From contig NW_003150755.1 of NCBI RefSeq assembly GCF_000003605.2, forward strand, positions 480,241-514,569: a DNA stretch of 34,329 nt. The letters are read 5' to 3'. This stretch comes from Saccoglossus kowalevskii. Lineage: Eukaryota; Hemichordata; Enteropneusta; Harrimaniidae. The position numbers and the translations under genes are program-made. This document shows, piece after piece, positions 1-10,989 of this stretch. The notes under the pieces are model-generated. The model saw nothing but the letters and a program-made list of their open reading frames with translations. It was not told the DNA's origin and did no database searches. Each line of letters starts with the position of its first letter. Position 1 is the first letter of the stretch.

Positions 1-93
1 AATCCACACTATCGAGTATTTCGTTATACCATAAACATGCATGAAAAAACAAATAAATAAAAAGATTGACAATTGCCATAACTACTTATAAAA

Positions 94-1010
94 TCACGCG
101 GAGTATGCGTTATTAAAAAGGTATGTCTTCAAATTGATCTTAAAATCATCTGATATTATAATCGATTCTCGTCTTAAGTATAATGGTAAGCTGTTCCAGA
201 ACATGAGACCTGCCACAGATACTGTCATAACAAGTCATGAAATTACTGTAAGGCAGTACAAGTAACTATGTGTCAGATGATTGTAGGTGTGATTGTATGG
301 AATAAACAGCGCATGTACGTATAGTATAGTCACGAAATGTAGTGATATATATATACATATATATATATTAAATACAGTAATTTAAAATCTACTCGACAGC
401 AATGCAAATTTCTAAGATGTGTAGTATTTGGTCAAATTTCTGGCTATCAAAGATCAGTCTCGCTGCAGAATTTTGAACGCATTGCAATTCAGTTTAGTTA
501 TTTGTGCTTTGGTTATGCTAATGAGCAAACCGTTACAGTAATCAAGTCTTGAGGGAATAAATGTGTGTACCTTGGTTTATTCTATGGAAAGAATTGGCAA
601 AATCGATGTAAATGATGAAAACAAGATCTTGCTAATTAACTTCACGTAACTATTCATTGATACCTGATTATCAAAAGTGATACCAATATTTGTCATATTA
701 ATCCAGACCTGAACATTTATAACCGCCACATCTAAAGTGTAACACATGTTACTGAAGTGGTCTGCATAGTACAGTATTCTCCGTTTTATCTGTGTTTAAT
801 TTATCATATTCAGATGGATCCACACTTAAAACCATTGATGCAATTAACAATTGTGTGATTGACAACATCATTAGAATAGTTTTTGTGGTTTAACAGATAT
901 TAAGTGTAATTCAGCGTCATCGGCATATAGGTGATAATTTGTAGCATCGGAATTAGTGAATGACTAAATTATCATGAGAATGAATACTAATTCAGACGAG
1001 TCGAAGCATT
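94..1010 (-). mobile_element. CR1/L2-like non-LTR retrotransposon remnant (3' half of ORF2)
   Basis: Reading the minus strand gives a decayed but ordered series of reverse-transcriptase landmarks. A stretch reading TNSDATNYHLYADD contains the catalytic YADD box (LYADD at 930-916). It is followed by a thumb-like segment with IGITFDNQVSM, then SRLDYCNGLL (552-523) and KLNCNAFKILQR, the usual hallmark ahead of the C-terminus in CR1/L2/jockey-type ORF2 proteins. FWNSLPL lies at about 201-181, and the end DDFKINLKTYLFNNAYSA stops at a TGA at 96-94. Several frameshifts and stops lie between these blocks, and an AT microsatellite has expanded inside the coding part, so the copy is dead. The 5' half (endonuclease) is not recognisable above 1.0 kb. 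Assignment to the CR1/L2 side of the APE-type LINEs rests on motif style, not on a phylogeny. The element may continue past position 1 as a 3' UTR. Confidence 0.82.
345..369. repeat. (AT)n microsatellite inside the CR1-like relic
   Basis: An almost pure alternating AT tract interrupted by one C. It sits in the part of the LINE remnant that should encode the region between the SRLDYC and WNSLP motifs, so it arose or expanded after the element died. Confidence 0.9.
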
Positions 1011-2145
1011 ATATACACGAAAAAAATTGATAGGTTGAAAAAAAAACCTGTCGACAAACAAGCTGTTCTCTGATTGGTCTGACTAGTAGGTATGATAAGC
1101 CAATCAATTGCATTGTTGCTTCCCATTTGCTCTAATAATTTCAATGTGAATAGGGAATCTCGTGGAACAACACGAACGCCGGCGGTTTTTATTTTCCAGT
1201 TTCTAGTGAAACATTAATTGAAATTCGTCGTTCGCGTTTCCTGAAAATACACGGAAATCTACTTATTGGGGCGTGAACGTATGGGACAGCCGGAGACGAA
1301 TGAGTAAATGAAGCTATAGAAAAAGACGGCATACATGAGAGTAACATTTCACCTTCATGCCAGTATCAAATGAACTAAACGTTTAGTTATTTCGCTTTTT
1401 TGAGTGAGCTGAGAAGACAAGATGGTACGAAGTATCTTGTACACGGTGTGAGAGATTTATATTGCAATATACAACAAATATACAATTCTAAACGCCGAGA
1501 TTTTTGTTTTAATTATTAAGATTTTCATAATGTGATTCATTCGTGGTTATTAATGTCCATATAACGGTGTGCTTTCACAACATTCATAGTGATGACAAAT
1601 ATTGACTGACATGTGCAAGGCGTCGATGGTCAACACACCAAATCGTACCCTGTAGAAGAAGAAAATATTTTGTGGGAAAAAGTTCTCTCTTAAAATACCT
1701 CTTAGTTATGCTGTGTATTCGTACTTGTCAAAAGTGTTTGCTTTGGGAGCAGGTGACGAACATAGTAATTTAATGATTGTTTTTTACTTAGTCAGAGAAG
1801 GTAAGAGGAATACATATATTTCTATTATAGTCCAGGCAAGAATAATCAAGTAGAATTACATCAATTTCACAAGCTACATACAGTACAAATATGTTCCACA
1901 GTATGCAGATGTATCGAATCTTCTCTGTTTTGTAAAGCTGTTGAAACGTTATCTAAAATGCATATCTGGCAATGAACCGTTTTAAAGGCGCCCTTATGCG
2001 GAATCCGATGCAAATGTCACGTTTTTCGAAACAGAAGTTTGGAATAAATACTATAAGACATTACGATAAAGACATGTTATGCTACTCGTACCGTGTCTCA
2101 TTTAATATTTTAAACTGCATTAAAGTTGATTACATGAAATAAGTA
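1011..2145. other. Non-coding stretch with a 16-bp palindrome
   Basis: No coding region was recognised. The stretch holds a perfect 16-bp palindrome, AACTAAACGTTTAGTT (1373-1388). Two CCAAT-type boxes in opposite orientation (ATTGG near 1074, CCAAT near 1101) are compatible with a promoter, but no gene can be tied to them. Confidence 0.5.
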
Positions 2146-2167
2146 ATTGCTTTTTGTCTTTGTTCAG

Positions 2168-2356
2168 GTCATCACAGCAACAGCATTACTGTGTCGGAAT
2201 GGCTTTGACGAGCAGCTCACAAAAAAGCGAACTTAATCAGATAATGTGGTACAAGTGTACAACCACACCGATAGTAGTCCACGGAAAGCTGTGTCTGGTG
2301 CCATTTCGCCAACAAATCCAGACAAATCTGCAAAAAGCCTCACCGGAACTTATCAC
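2168..2356 (+). other. Possible orphan exon or coding remnant
   Basis: A pyrimidine-rich tract (2150-2163) ending in TTCAG makes a strong 3' splice site, with the exon starting at 2168. One frame from that base reads 62 codons to a TAA at 2357 with a single internal stop (2234-2236). Its text has a tail-like character (DEQLTKKRT, then NHTDSSPRKAVSGAISPTN). A second overlapping frame is fully open to 2387, starting upstream at 2154. The two frames cannot be separated without homology, and no family is recognised. It may be an exon, a pseudo-exon, or chance. Confidence 0.2.
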
Positions 2357-3012
2357 TAAGACCAAAACCGGCACTATCTGTAGTTGAAGTTATCATCAGA
2401 GATGCATTCAACAAGTCCATCAATATTGAAATTGTGCATGGCACTGACAAGTGCGCATCGAGTTGTGGAATTCTGTTTGTTTTTTGCCAGTGTATATTTG
2501 ATTTTTTCACATACATTGTCCATATCAAAATTTTAAATCAGCCAAACTTTACAAATATAATAACGTCCTATTCATAACAGTGTGACTGAATTGCTAGTTA
2601 ACAAATCCAGTTTCCAACATGGCTAAGTGTTCCCAAAGACTGAGTATGCTACTCTAGCGTATGTGGCCTTAAGACAAGACTGTGTCGCTTAGATAGGTCT
2701 TCCCCCATGAATTCAGATTTTTTCAACATTTACCAAATGATGATTTGTAATTCATGATTTTTTTATTTCTACTACCTTTTTTTAATTTAAATAATTGAAA
2801 TTAAATAACATTCCTAAATTTAATTGCAATTATAAGTTAATACCGCACATCGTTAATTGTAAATCAAAAATCGTCAATCGCGATTTAGTGTTGGCCAGCA
2901 AAAGTGACAGTTACGCAAAAAAGACAAAATCAGGGTCTACATGCATTTTGTTAGAGACTCAAATTAAGACAAATGGTTAGGCTTGTGTTCTGATTTTAGA
3001 CGATAATCACAG

Positions 3013-3252
3013 ACTTGGAACACGCTCTACAACTACGAATGGGTTCTATCACGAGTCGCCGGGACACCGAAACCATGCATCGATCTAATTGCTACATAGC
3101 TGAACACGAGAAAATTGTTGTGTTACACACTCCCTTTAGGAAACTCACTGTCGACCAACACTATGATGACACTGTCACTGTTATTAGACAATCAACTACC
3201 CCACGGCCCGGAGCTGTTCATATATGCAGTAACTGTTCATCTTCATGCTCAG
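3013..3252 (+). other. Possible 240-bp internal exon, unknown protein
   Basis: A fully open 80-codon frame lies between a possible acceptor (AG at 3011-3012) and a possible donor (CAG|GTATGC at 3253). The length is an exact multiple of three, so it would be a symmetrical exon. Local GC is visibly higher than in its surroundings. The translation includes a Cys/Ser cluster (HICSNCSSSCSG) near the end and an acidic and basic middle, with no domain recognised. The frame runs on to 3362 without a stop but has no plausible ATG at its start, so it would have to be an internal exon. The donor is a weak match beyond GT. Low confidence. Confidence 0.2.
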
Positions 3253-3362
3253 GTATGCTTTTCAGAATGAGTCACGAAAACGCTGTTTCTATCACTCCCC
3301 AAAGCTATACAAAAGCCACTAGGGGGAATACCAAATTTGGTGTTTACATATATCTACATTAA

Positions 3363-4320
3363 TATATCTCATCCCTAGTAAATTGTATCTACTAAGTGAC
3401 TAATATGGGTGGGAAAACCTCGTTTCTTGTAGCTAATATCAAATCATTAACATTAACACAATACTCATGCTTGGTCTAGACAAACACAATGCTGGGAATA
3501 ACATGGTTAATGGCTTCACTTAGTGTTAGCTAGGATGAGAGTGTTAATTTCGAATGAAAAATGCCTGATGAATTTTAATCACCGAATTAAGTACAAACAA
3601 AAACATACGAATAGAATGTACATAGTAGAATACTATAATGAATGTTAACTATGGATTTGAAAGTAAGTCACCTCGAACAAGGTTTATGGATGGTGTACTA
3701 GTGTTGGATAATTATGATTTGTATATTGGAAAATGCAAAATGCAAACATAATAATTACCTTAACATGACAGTAGTTTAAAACTCAACAAAACGCAGGTGA
3801 TTTGTCAAGGGTGCATGGCCTGGCCGTTCCACACTGAATCATGGGCCGTTCATATATAGTACCTGCCACGATTACGAGTTCGTACTTAAAATCGAACTGA
3901 CGTAAACACATAACATTATTCAGTGCGTGAAACATCTAATGTAGACAATGTGCATTATTTTTAATCTCAACACCGTTACGTTGTTATGGTTAATTTAATG
4001 TTCTCTGCATGAAAAAGCATGCGCAGACTTTTTTTTTACACCACATCAGTCATTCATTCAGCTGTCGCTACTCTAGTTTTCTTATTTACTTGTTTGTCCA
4101 AATCTATTGTCACCATAAATAATTACACAATGCTTAGTGTCGTCATTAGTAAACTAGGCTAACTATGATATAGTGACATTGTTCAGCTGCATTTAGGTCA
4201 ATGATCCTGGGTCATACCTCTCGGATAAATCAAGGACACGTCGTTTGTAAAGTATGCCACCGATTGTAGCAAAATACATCCTTGACAAAAGTAGTATTTC
4301 GGAACATTAAGACATGCGAT
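3363..4320. other. No gene seen
   Basis: AT-rich sequence with short spurious frames only. A GCATGCGCA-like NRF1 half-palindrome occurs near 4018-4027. No other structure was recognised. Confidence 0.5.
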
Positions 4321-4688
4321 ACATGTGACGTCATGCATCCGCAGACTGTCCAATTTCAGGGGTATTAGCAGACTTTGACTGAATTGAATCACTCGAAATG
4401 AGTAAATGCCTATAAGTAATTCAATGCGTTGACATGGTAACAGCTTCAATTCTCTTGAATATTACAACTGTACATACCACTGTCGGGCTTTGGCGATATA
4501 AATCACATGTGACGTCATGCATCCGCAGACTGTCCAATTTCAGGGGTATTAGCAGACTTTGACTGAATTGAATCACTCGAAATGAGTAAATGCCTATAAG
4601 TAATTCAATGCGTTGACATGGTAACAGCTTCAATTCTCTTGAATATTACAACTGTACATACCACTGTCGGGCTTTGGCGATATAAATC
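4321..4688. repeat. Perfect 184-bp tandem duplication (two copies)
   Basis: Copy 1 is 4321-4504 and copy 2 is 4505-4688. They abut exactly with a constant offset of 184, and no difference was found by eye. Each unit starts with ACATGTGACGTCATGCATCC, which contains the CRE-type palindrome TGACGTCA, so the duplication places two identical CREB/ATF-like sites 184 bp apart. No coding content is apparent; the similar minus-strand frames in the two copies are a by-product of the duplication. Identity this complete implies a very recent event, or an assembly artefact. Confidence 0.97.
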
Positions 4689-4969
4689 TGCCTAAAATAT
4701 ATTCACTGTGAATTTGCTCGTAAAGCAGGCATGACTACGTGTACTGAATGATACACACAGGATGAGTTACGATACATGTTTACGTGGAGACGCATGCACC
4801 GGAAACATGTCTTACTAATCCCAAGGTAAGCCGATACTAGCCAAAATCGAAAAAAACAAAAAACTAATTCAGGTCAGGTCTCGCTTGTCTTTTTCGAAAC
4901 ATTAAACATTTCGATAATTGCAGGACGAATATTCTTCAAGAAATTGATCCTTCCGCACAGTGCAATAGA

Positions 4970-5350
4970 CCATTTTCCGTACACTGCGAGAATCACGCGT
5001 TATGCGTGAAATCGAACGTAAAAACAGGACAAACAAAGGTCATAGCGTTGTAGTCGCGTCAAACATCGCGTGGTATTCGACAAACGCGAAAGTATTTCGG
5101 GGACATTTCCATGCTTAATAATGTGCTGTCCACATTTGATGATAGGCAATTTCGATTAAGTGAGGGTATTCGGAAGCAATATTCCTCTGTCGAAGATCGG
5201 CCGGTCAATGTAAGCTGCGAAATAAAGAAATTCAAGTTCAAAATCAAATCGTTCGATTTTTGCGGCAGACGTTCGTCTTTCATGCATCTCGCGAGATCTC
5301 GCAATTGTTCGGAAAATCACCTATTGTATATTGTGACATCCCCACGATGA
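4970..5350. promoter_or_regulatory. CpG-rich patch with a TCTCGCGAGA (CGCG) box
   Basis: CpG dinucleotides are dense here compared with the AT-rich flanks: ACGCG, CGTCG, TCGCGT, GATCGGCCGG and GACGTTCGTC all occur. At 5287-5296 lies a perfect TCTCGCGAGA palindrome (5286-5297 extends it to 12 bp). In vertebrates this motif is a TATA-less CpG-island promoter element bound by BANP and also associated with Kaiso/ZBTB33. Overlapping frames on both strands are open across the patch, which is expected of CpG-rich sequence with few stops. The gene it would drive is not identified. The promoter role is inferred; the motif itself is seen directly. Confidence 0.4.
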
Positions 5351-6893
5351 CTACCCGGCGCAATATTTAATTTGAGTGCCCAATTGTAACCAGTTAGCGC
5401 ATGGACAATAATGAAACATGTAGTTTCCATAATTCTACATCTCAATAAAGTTCTTGGATTTCAGATGTAAGTCATGCATACTACAAAAGCAAACTAGTCT
5501 ATGAAAATGTCAATATTTTTACAGTAATCAGCTGTAACCAATCTCCAATAATTCAGGTTTCGGACAAAAATAAACACTATTATAACATTTGTAAAGTTGG
5601 TTAATAATTGCATCCATTCTATGAAATATGAAAGCATGGCGCACAATCAAAACACGCATTGGAGGATGTGCGATGTATTTGGTGACTTCGATATAGTAAT
5701 AATGTCCCAAGAGATGTGATACATAGCGAGGAATAATTTATCGGAGGTTTGGAAATTGTTTATTTGAACAAATGTAATCATCCTAAAAAAATGTATGTAT
5801 TTATGAGGTACATACAAAACACAGTCAACTCGAGACAAGAAATGCAACGACACTGAATCATCAACAAAGAACAAACCACTAAACATACACGTTACAAACA
5901 CACTAGTATAAACATGCAACATGAGATTTCAAACTCCAAAACACGGCAAATTACGTCCGCTACTGTAAACAGACGCGCGCGTCGCAGCGTGCAATCACCG
6001 TATGAACAGTGACTAGACGTATTGTGTGTGTGTGTGTGGGGGGGGGGCAAGAGAAGGCAAGTTCAATAACACGAGTTGAAATTTATAAATGAAATATTCA
6101 GAAATATGTCAAGGTATTTACATGGAACACATCGTCATGTGTGTGTGTGCAAACCATGAGTTCAAAATAAGGCCATAGAATACATGCCCCGGGATAATAT
6201 GAAAGATATGACTATTTGTACAAGAAACACTGTGTGGCAAGGTGATAAGATTGCTGATGTGATAAAATAAAGTGATAAGCTATGTAAATATAAGATAACG
6301 AGAATAAAATTGAAACTTCTAATGTCATATAATTTTAAGTGCGTATATGTGAAATAAAAAGTGAATGAGATCATCTATTTCCGTGAGCAGAGTAAACATA
6401 TAATGTGAATACGTTGTGAACGAAAGGGTCGTAGGGCAAATACCAACCACGTAGATGCGTTCTATTTATAGAATCTGTCGGTAAATGAATAAACCGTCAC
6501 ATTAAAGGCTCAAATTACAAAACATTACTAACACTACGAATTGAGATCAGAGGTCAGAGATAAGAATAAATGAACTGGTTATCATTTATTCTATAATCAG
6601 TACAATTTGAACCAATTATTGAGCGGAGCTTCCATTGAAATGCCACCTAGGAACCACCAACATTTTGTATTGTCATACATGCAACTGGGTTACATATTTA
6701 TTAATTTGTATTGGTATAAAAATGAAAATATCACGCGTCACGGCAGTGTTCCAAATAAGAATGTCAGTCACGTGATTGGATGTTATTTCATATTTCATTT
6801 CACAGCAGGACAGTGTAAATAAACGTTATCTATTCAAAATGATTGCATTTAGTTTCAACGCATTTTAGTAGAAAACATATTATAATATAAATC
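5351..6893. other. No gene seen; Z-DNA-prone and simple-repeat tracts
   Basis: AT-rich, with only short spurious frames. It contains a perfect palindrome GACGCGCGCGTC (5972-5983), then about eight TG units (6023-6038) running into ten consecutive G (6038-6047). A TCACGTGA box lies near 6769-6776. Confidence 0.6.
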
Positions 6894-7124
6894 ATGTGCA
6901 AATATTCTAGGTTTTGTTTCCGTAAAAAAATGTGTCGAAGTCGTCTACCTCTGGAAAACGTCTCCTTCGTCGATCTGCCTGCCGACGATAGCAGTGGAAG
7001 CCGAGGAAGGTCGCGGTTCTTTGATTCCGCTGAAAACCATGAAAACCTCAGGCGTTCACGCACGAGCAACAATCTACCCCCGAGACATCCAGTGTTCTTC
7101 ACATGCCATCGGCAGTACTGTTAA
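6894..7124 (+). CDS. Candidate exon, Ser/Arg-rich, unknown protein
   Basis: An ATG-started 76-codon frame with locally raised GC and CpG compared with the flanks. After a Cys/Arg/Lys-rich start, the core reads LENVSFVDLPADDSSGSRGR, then FFDSAENHENLRRSRTSNNL and PPRHP. This polar, low-hydrophobicity text resembles a cytoplasmic linker or phosphorylated tail; RRSRTS would suit a basophilic kinase site. No catalytic motif, signal peptide or membrane segment is visible. A second plus-strand frame (6994-7392) is open across the same DNA but has no good start. The segment may be an internal exon whose boundaries I cannot fix, and it lacks recognisable neighbours. It could also be a chance open frame in a CpG-rich island. 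Confidence 0.28.
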   Translation: MCKYSRFCFRKKMCRSRLPLENVSFVDLPADDSSGSRGRSRFFDSAENHENLRRSRTSNNLPPRHPVFFTCHRQYC

Positions 7125-9283
7125 TTTCATTAAAATCCATCGCTGTTTTCTTGGTTCACAATTAACATCAAGACATTTTACGTCGACACCTCTAGCAATT
7201 CCAAACCGAACGAGAGAGATAATGTGTACGACCTTATCTTATGCTAATTATAAAATCGATTCCGATCATAAATACAGACAAATTGCGTTTGTGTTCGATG
7301 GTCTAAATTTAAAAATAAATTCCTTAACAATCGATTGCTTATATTCACAGAATACACTAAATTATTACACACATACCGTTAATAAAAGTTAGGGTTTGAA
7401 TGTTTTCTTTCCGTCAAAGCATTATTTTCTCCGCGCAGTGCAGCAAAAACGCCACACGACTTAAAAACGTACAACCTGACTTAAGATTATGTCTCGTTTT
7501 GGCCTTAGATAGTGCATCAATAATGAATATTTAAATACTCAATTAAATATGCATAAACAACATTTAATATCTTTAATGCGCCTGTCCCGAAACAACCTGT
7601 TTGCCACATAAATCTGGAATGCTATATTTCAATTCCAAGACCTGTTTACAGTGTCAACGGCCATATCACGATTGCGTTATATATCAATCCGCGCGTCACA
7701 ACATTCACGCCGAGAGTCATTTGCGGTTGGCCGTCCGCTTTATTTTCAAAAGAGCCGTACATTGACATACACAGGGCGTGGAAAATTCATTGTATGTTTA
7801 ATGGAATTCGAACACGCGCTGTTGGAAGACAACCGCACTTCAATAAAGAGAGTCTATTCACCGTCAAGAAGAAATATCGCGTTATATAACACGATTTAAT
7901 GTCCGGTATATCGCTGCTACTCATGACATACCGCGTTATTTCATGATTGTGGAGATTACTGGTACTATGCATGGGAGATATAGTTACGGGTTTATATTGT
8001 CTAAAAATGATTTACTAGTCTGAGACTACATCGTCGCAGAATAGCACATAACAAACTCAAACTGTCGTATTTACCGAAAAGCCAGTAATGATTTTTGTCC
8101 TGTCGTGTAACTTCCTTTCCAAATCTGAAAGAAGGTATTCCTTTCATAATCACAAAGACACGAAAGATTATACAATAACATAAAATCTCCAAAACAAATG
8201 TACGGTAAATACTCAATGTCAGCCGATATTCTACAAAATAAGCCTACCGCCAACTACGTAACTACATTTGAAGATCATATACGGGACCCATTAGGAAGGA
8301 TAGTGAGGAAGAGATTAAACGAACAAGCATTCGTTAAAACATTCTCCATGGGCTAACGTGAAGTTCATGTTAATGCTACATGGGCACCGAAAATGTATAA
8401 AGACCCAAAACGTCTAAAGAAATGACTATTAAAATTATAGTAATTCACATACAGCAAGGAACATAAATATCGCAAATGAGTAAAGGGTGGCAGATGAACA
8501 ATTTAGATTAAGGATTTAGTAGATTATGTTTTGGCTCATATTAATCGAAATTAACTTTTAACAATATTTTGCAGAACATGTTTAAAAAAGATGTCAAAAT
8601 AAATAAAAAAACATGCATTGTTGTGATGACTAAATTTGTACATTTTCATGTATGTTAAATAATTACAAAATCATATATAAACAAGTTTTAACACAAACAT
8701 CATTAGTCACAAAAGAGTACATGACTATTTTAAAAAAAAAAAATCAATGCTGACGTAAAGGAACAAGAATCCTTGAAAAATGTGTACGTAGCCGATCCCT
8801 ATCCTCGGGGCGGACATCCGGTCATTTTCACGCCTGGCCACCCGCGGCGGTGAAAACAAAGGCCCAAAACTCGCAGAAAACGGTACTTTGGGATGATTGT
8901 TGAGACTCCTCTGACCAGTGCAACAAGATTAGCCCTACGTGTGAAACATATATAAATTTGGTTGTTCGGAATTACTTCAAAGTTGAGTTTGTGTTGTGTT
9001 CTCGAATTTTCACCGAAAAATATCCATACTGAATACACCAACGCTTTAAGGAAATCTAAGTAATTCCAAAAAAAAAAGCCGAGTCAGATACAGCAAAAGT
9101 CGACAATCTTGATCGTTTTTTATGTTCAGCAACAAGCGTATAAAATTTGATAACAAAGACCTCAAACATCTTCAATATGCTCTACAACGCAAAACTGGAA
9201 AACAACTACATTTTGCATTAGATGCAAAATAATAAATTATAAGTAAAGACAATTTAAGGGTACAAAGTACCTATTTGAGAATT
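7125..9283. other. No gene seen; short GC-rich island at about 8797-8880
   Basis: The stretch is AT-rich apart from a GC-rich segment around 8797-8880 (CGGGGCGGACATCC, then GCCACCCGCGGCGG). That segment includes a 7-bp hairpin, TTTTCAC (8825-8831) pairing with GTGAAAA (8850-8856). No domain is recognised in any frame over the island. It could be a first exon or UTR of an unseen gene, or a repeat fragment. Confidence 0.5.
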
Positions 9284-9323
9284 ATGATGATGATGATGAT
9301 GAAAATAAAGATGATGATGATGA
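9284..9323. repeat. (GAT)n microsatellite, interrupted
   Basis: Two runs of ATG/GAT trinucleotides (about 9284-9302 and 9310-9323) are separated by a short A-rich interruption. Confidence 0.95.
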
Positions 9324-9666
9324 TATGTTGTGTAATGAGTAATTAATAGATATAGTTAGGTTAGTTAGTACGCATGGTGGGGTAACAATGGTAGAGAAAG
9401 AAAACATTTTTACAGACATGCTGTGAATCTCATCGATATTTATAAGGACCCGGACCTACCATATGTGTCAGTGGCGACTTATCCGCTATAAAGCCTTACA
9501 GCAAATATATGAAGATTAGAGCAACATCAAATATTATACACAGTTTTCAAATGTTTGCCAAAAGAATCTGCGTGGAGATGCTAGCGATTGAAAAACAGCA
9601 TAACATTATTGCACATGCGCTATGTAATTTCTATTCATATCCAAGTAAGCTGTTTTCAATGGCCTC

Positions 9667-10140
9667 AAATACAGGTAATACTATTATATGTAATTTGCTG
9701 ATGGACTCCCTGAATCCCATTACCGGTGGTCAGATTACAAACCTTACATGTTATCCAATTGAAATTTTTTTTTCAATCCGATCTCAATGTATCCAACTCC
9801 AAAGAATACAAGAACCGTTTGACGGCACTCGATTTTCCCAGTTACGTGCAACAAATCCCAAACGTCTCGGAGATTATTTAACCCGTTTCTGCGCGTATTG
9901 ATGGTCCCAAACAAGGGTAATATATTTGCTGATTGATTCGCTGATTCAAATTTCCGGCGATCAGATTACAAGCCTTACATGTTATCCGATTGGGTTTATT
10001 TTCCTAATCCAAAGTTCAATGTTTCAAACTTAAGATACGCACGAATTTTTCAACGTCATCTCTTGATGCGCCCGGGTTCATGCAACAAGCCTCAACGCCA
10101 ACCGTATCACACTTTTGCTTGTAAATTATGTAACCCGTTT
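9667..10140. repeat. Diverged tandem duplication, unit about 230-250 bp
   Basis: Copy A (9667-9888) and copy B (about 9907-10140) share ordered blocks: CAGATTACAAACCTTACATG (9731) versus the nearly identical block at 9962, TTATCC followed by ATTG or GATTG, GTGCAACAAAT versus ATGCAACAAGC, and a shared ATTAACCCGTTT-like end (9880-9888 and 10132-10140). The offset drifts from 231 to 252 bp through indels. A 130-codon open frame (9509-9901) spans copy A but is not conserved in copy B, which argues against coding. The duplication is older than the one at 4.3 kb. Confidence 0.8.
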
Positions 10141-10686
10141 AATATGTATTTAATATGTATTTAATATTTAAAATAGGCTAGTTTAGGTACTTTTGTTCAT
10201 GTACATTTGTGTATATTTTATTTCTTGTTCGCAAAAAGACGTATAAGGATATCGTATCGTTATTATTTGATGTCGATTTCAAGCCGTTCTATGAACCATT
10301 TTTGCATAATACTAGTTTATGTGTTGGGTGAACATGTGTTTTGAAGTTCATTCATCAAAAAATCATTATTTTCTTGAATTATGTACATGCTTGATGCATA
10401 TTGTCTTGGATAGAATATTCTAATGAAATCCCTCACGTAGAACATTTGAAGTTGCATTCGAATACCAAGAGACGGTTTCTGGTGACTTTAATTGAACTAA
10501 ATACACCAGAGAACACTGGGACACGTAACTGCGGTCTCTGCTTTGATGTAGCGTCTTTCGGGATTCGAACGTTATTTCGACCCTTCGAAATTACAGAGTA
10601 AATCTGATAAACTTGTTGCACGAACCTAGAAGCTTACGCAATAGAATGTGACGCATATCATATTGTCGCGCAGAACACATATATTA

Positions 10687-10986
10687 AGGTCGGTAGTCGT
10701 CCCGCCGCGCATGTGCGACATTTGTATCGATAAACATTGATTTTCCCACTATCCAACGCGCTCGTCTAATGGAAATTACAAGTATGAGGTTTGCCCTTGG
10801 GCGCGACTTGCAATAATTACCGCCGATGACTCTTTCGATACCTTCCAATCAACTAAAAAATACCTATTAAGCTTGCTAATGTCTCAGTTTGTACTCGTTG
10901 ATCTGCGCAATAGCCAAAGTCGCCATATCTTTGTTTATATCAGACCCATATAACTCGCGCATGCGTGGCGCGACGACCACCGCCCT
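10687..10986. mobile_element. PIF/Harbinger-like MITE, 300 bp, TTA target duplication
   Basis: The terminal inverted repeats are 32 bp: left 10687-10718 and right 10955-10986, matching at 27 of 32 positions when the right end is reverse-complemented. The termini read AGGTCGGTAGTCGTC on the left and AGGGCGGTGGTCGTC on the right. Both ends are flanked by TTA (10684-10686 and 10987-10989), the TWA-type 3-bp duplication typical of PIF/Harbinger. The interior is non-coding, so this is a non-autonomous element. The flanking bases also fit TTAA, so a piggyBac or Kolobok reading is possible, but the TIRs align without a gap only with a TTA duplication. The TIRs are strikingly GC- and CpG-rich and carry GCGCATGCG, an NRF1-like motif. 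Confidence 0.82.
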
Positions 10987-10989
10987 TTA

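Noticed and set aside
4198-4633. Two similar minus-strand ORFs suggesting a gene pair
   Set aside because: They are the same frame repeated by the 184-bp tandem duplication and diverge where the duplication ends.
5059-5350. Overlapping 81- and 79-codon frames on opposite strands
   Set aside because: Both are open because the CpG-rich patch has few stops. Neither has homology-like text, so only the regulatory motif is kept.
9509-9901. ATG-started 130-codon open frame
   Set aside because: It spans copy A of a diverged tandem repeat, and the frame is broken in copy B. There is no domain, signal peptide or splice support.
10548-10580. tRNA B-box-like GTTCGAATCCC on the minus strand
   Set aside because: The bases around the loop do not form a T-stem, and no matching A-box, anticodon stem or acceptor stem is present.
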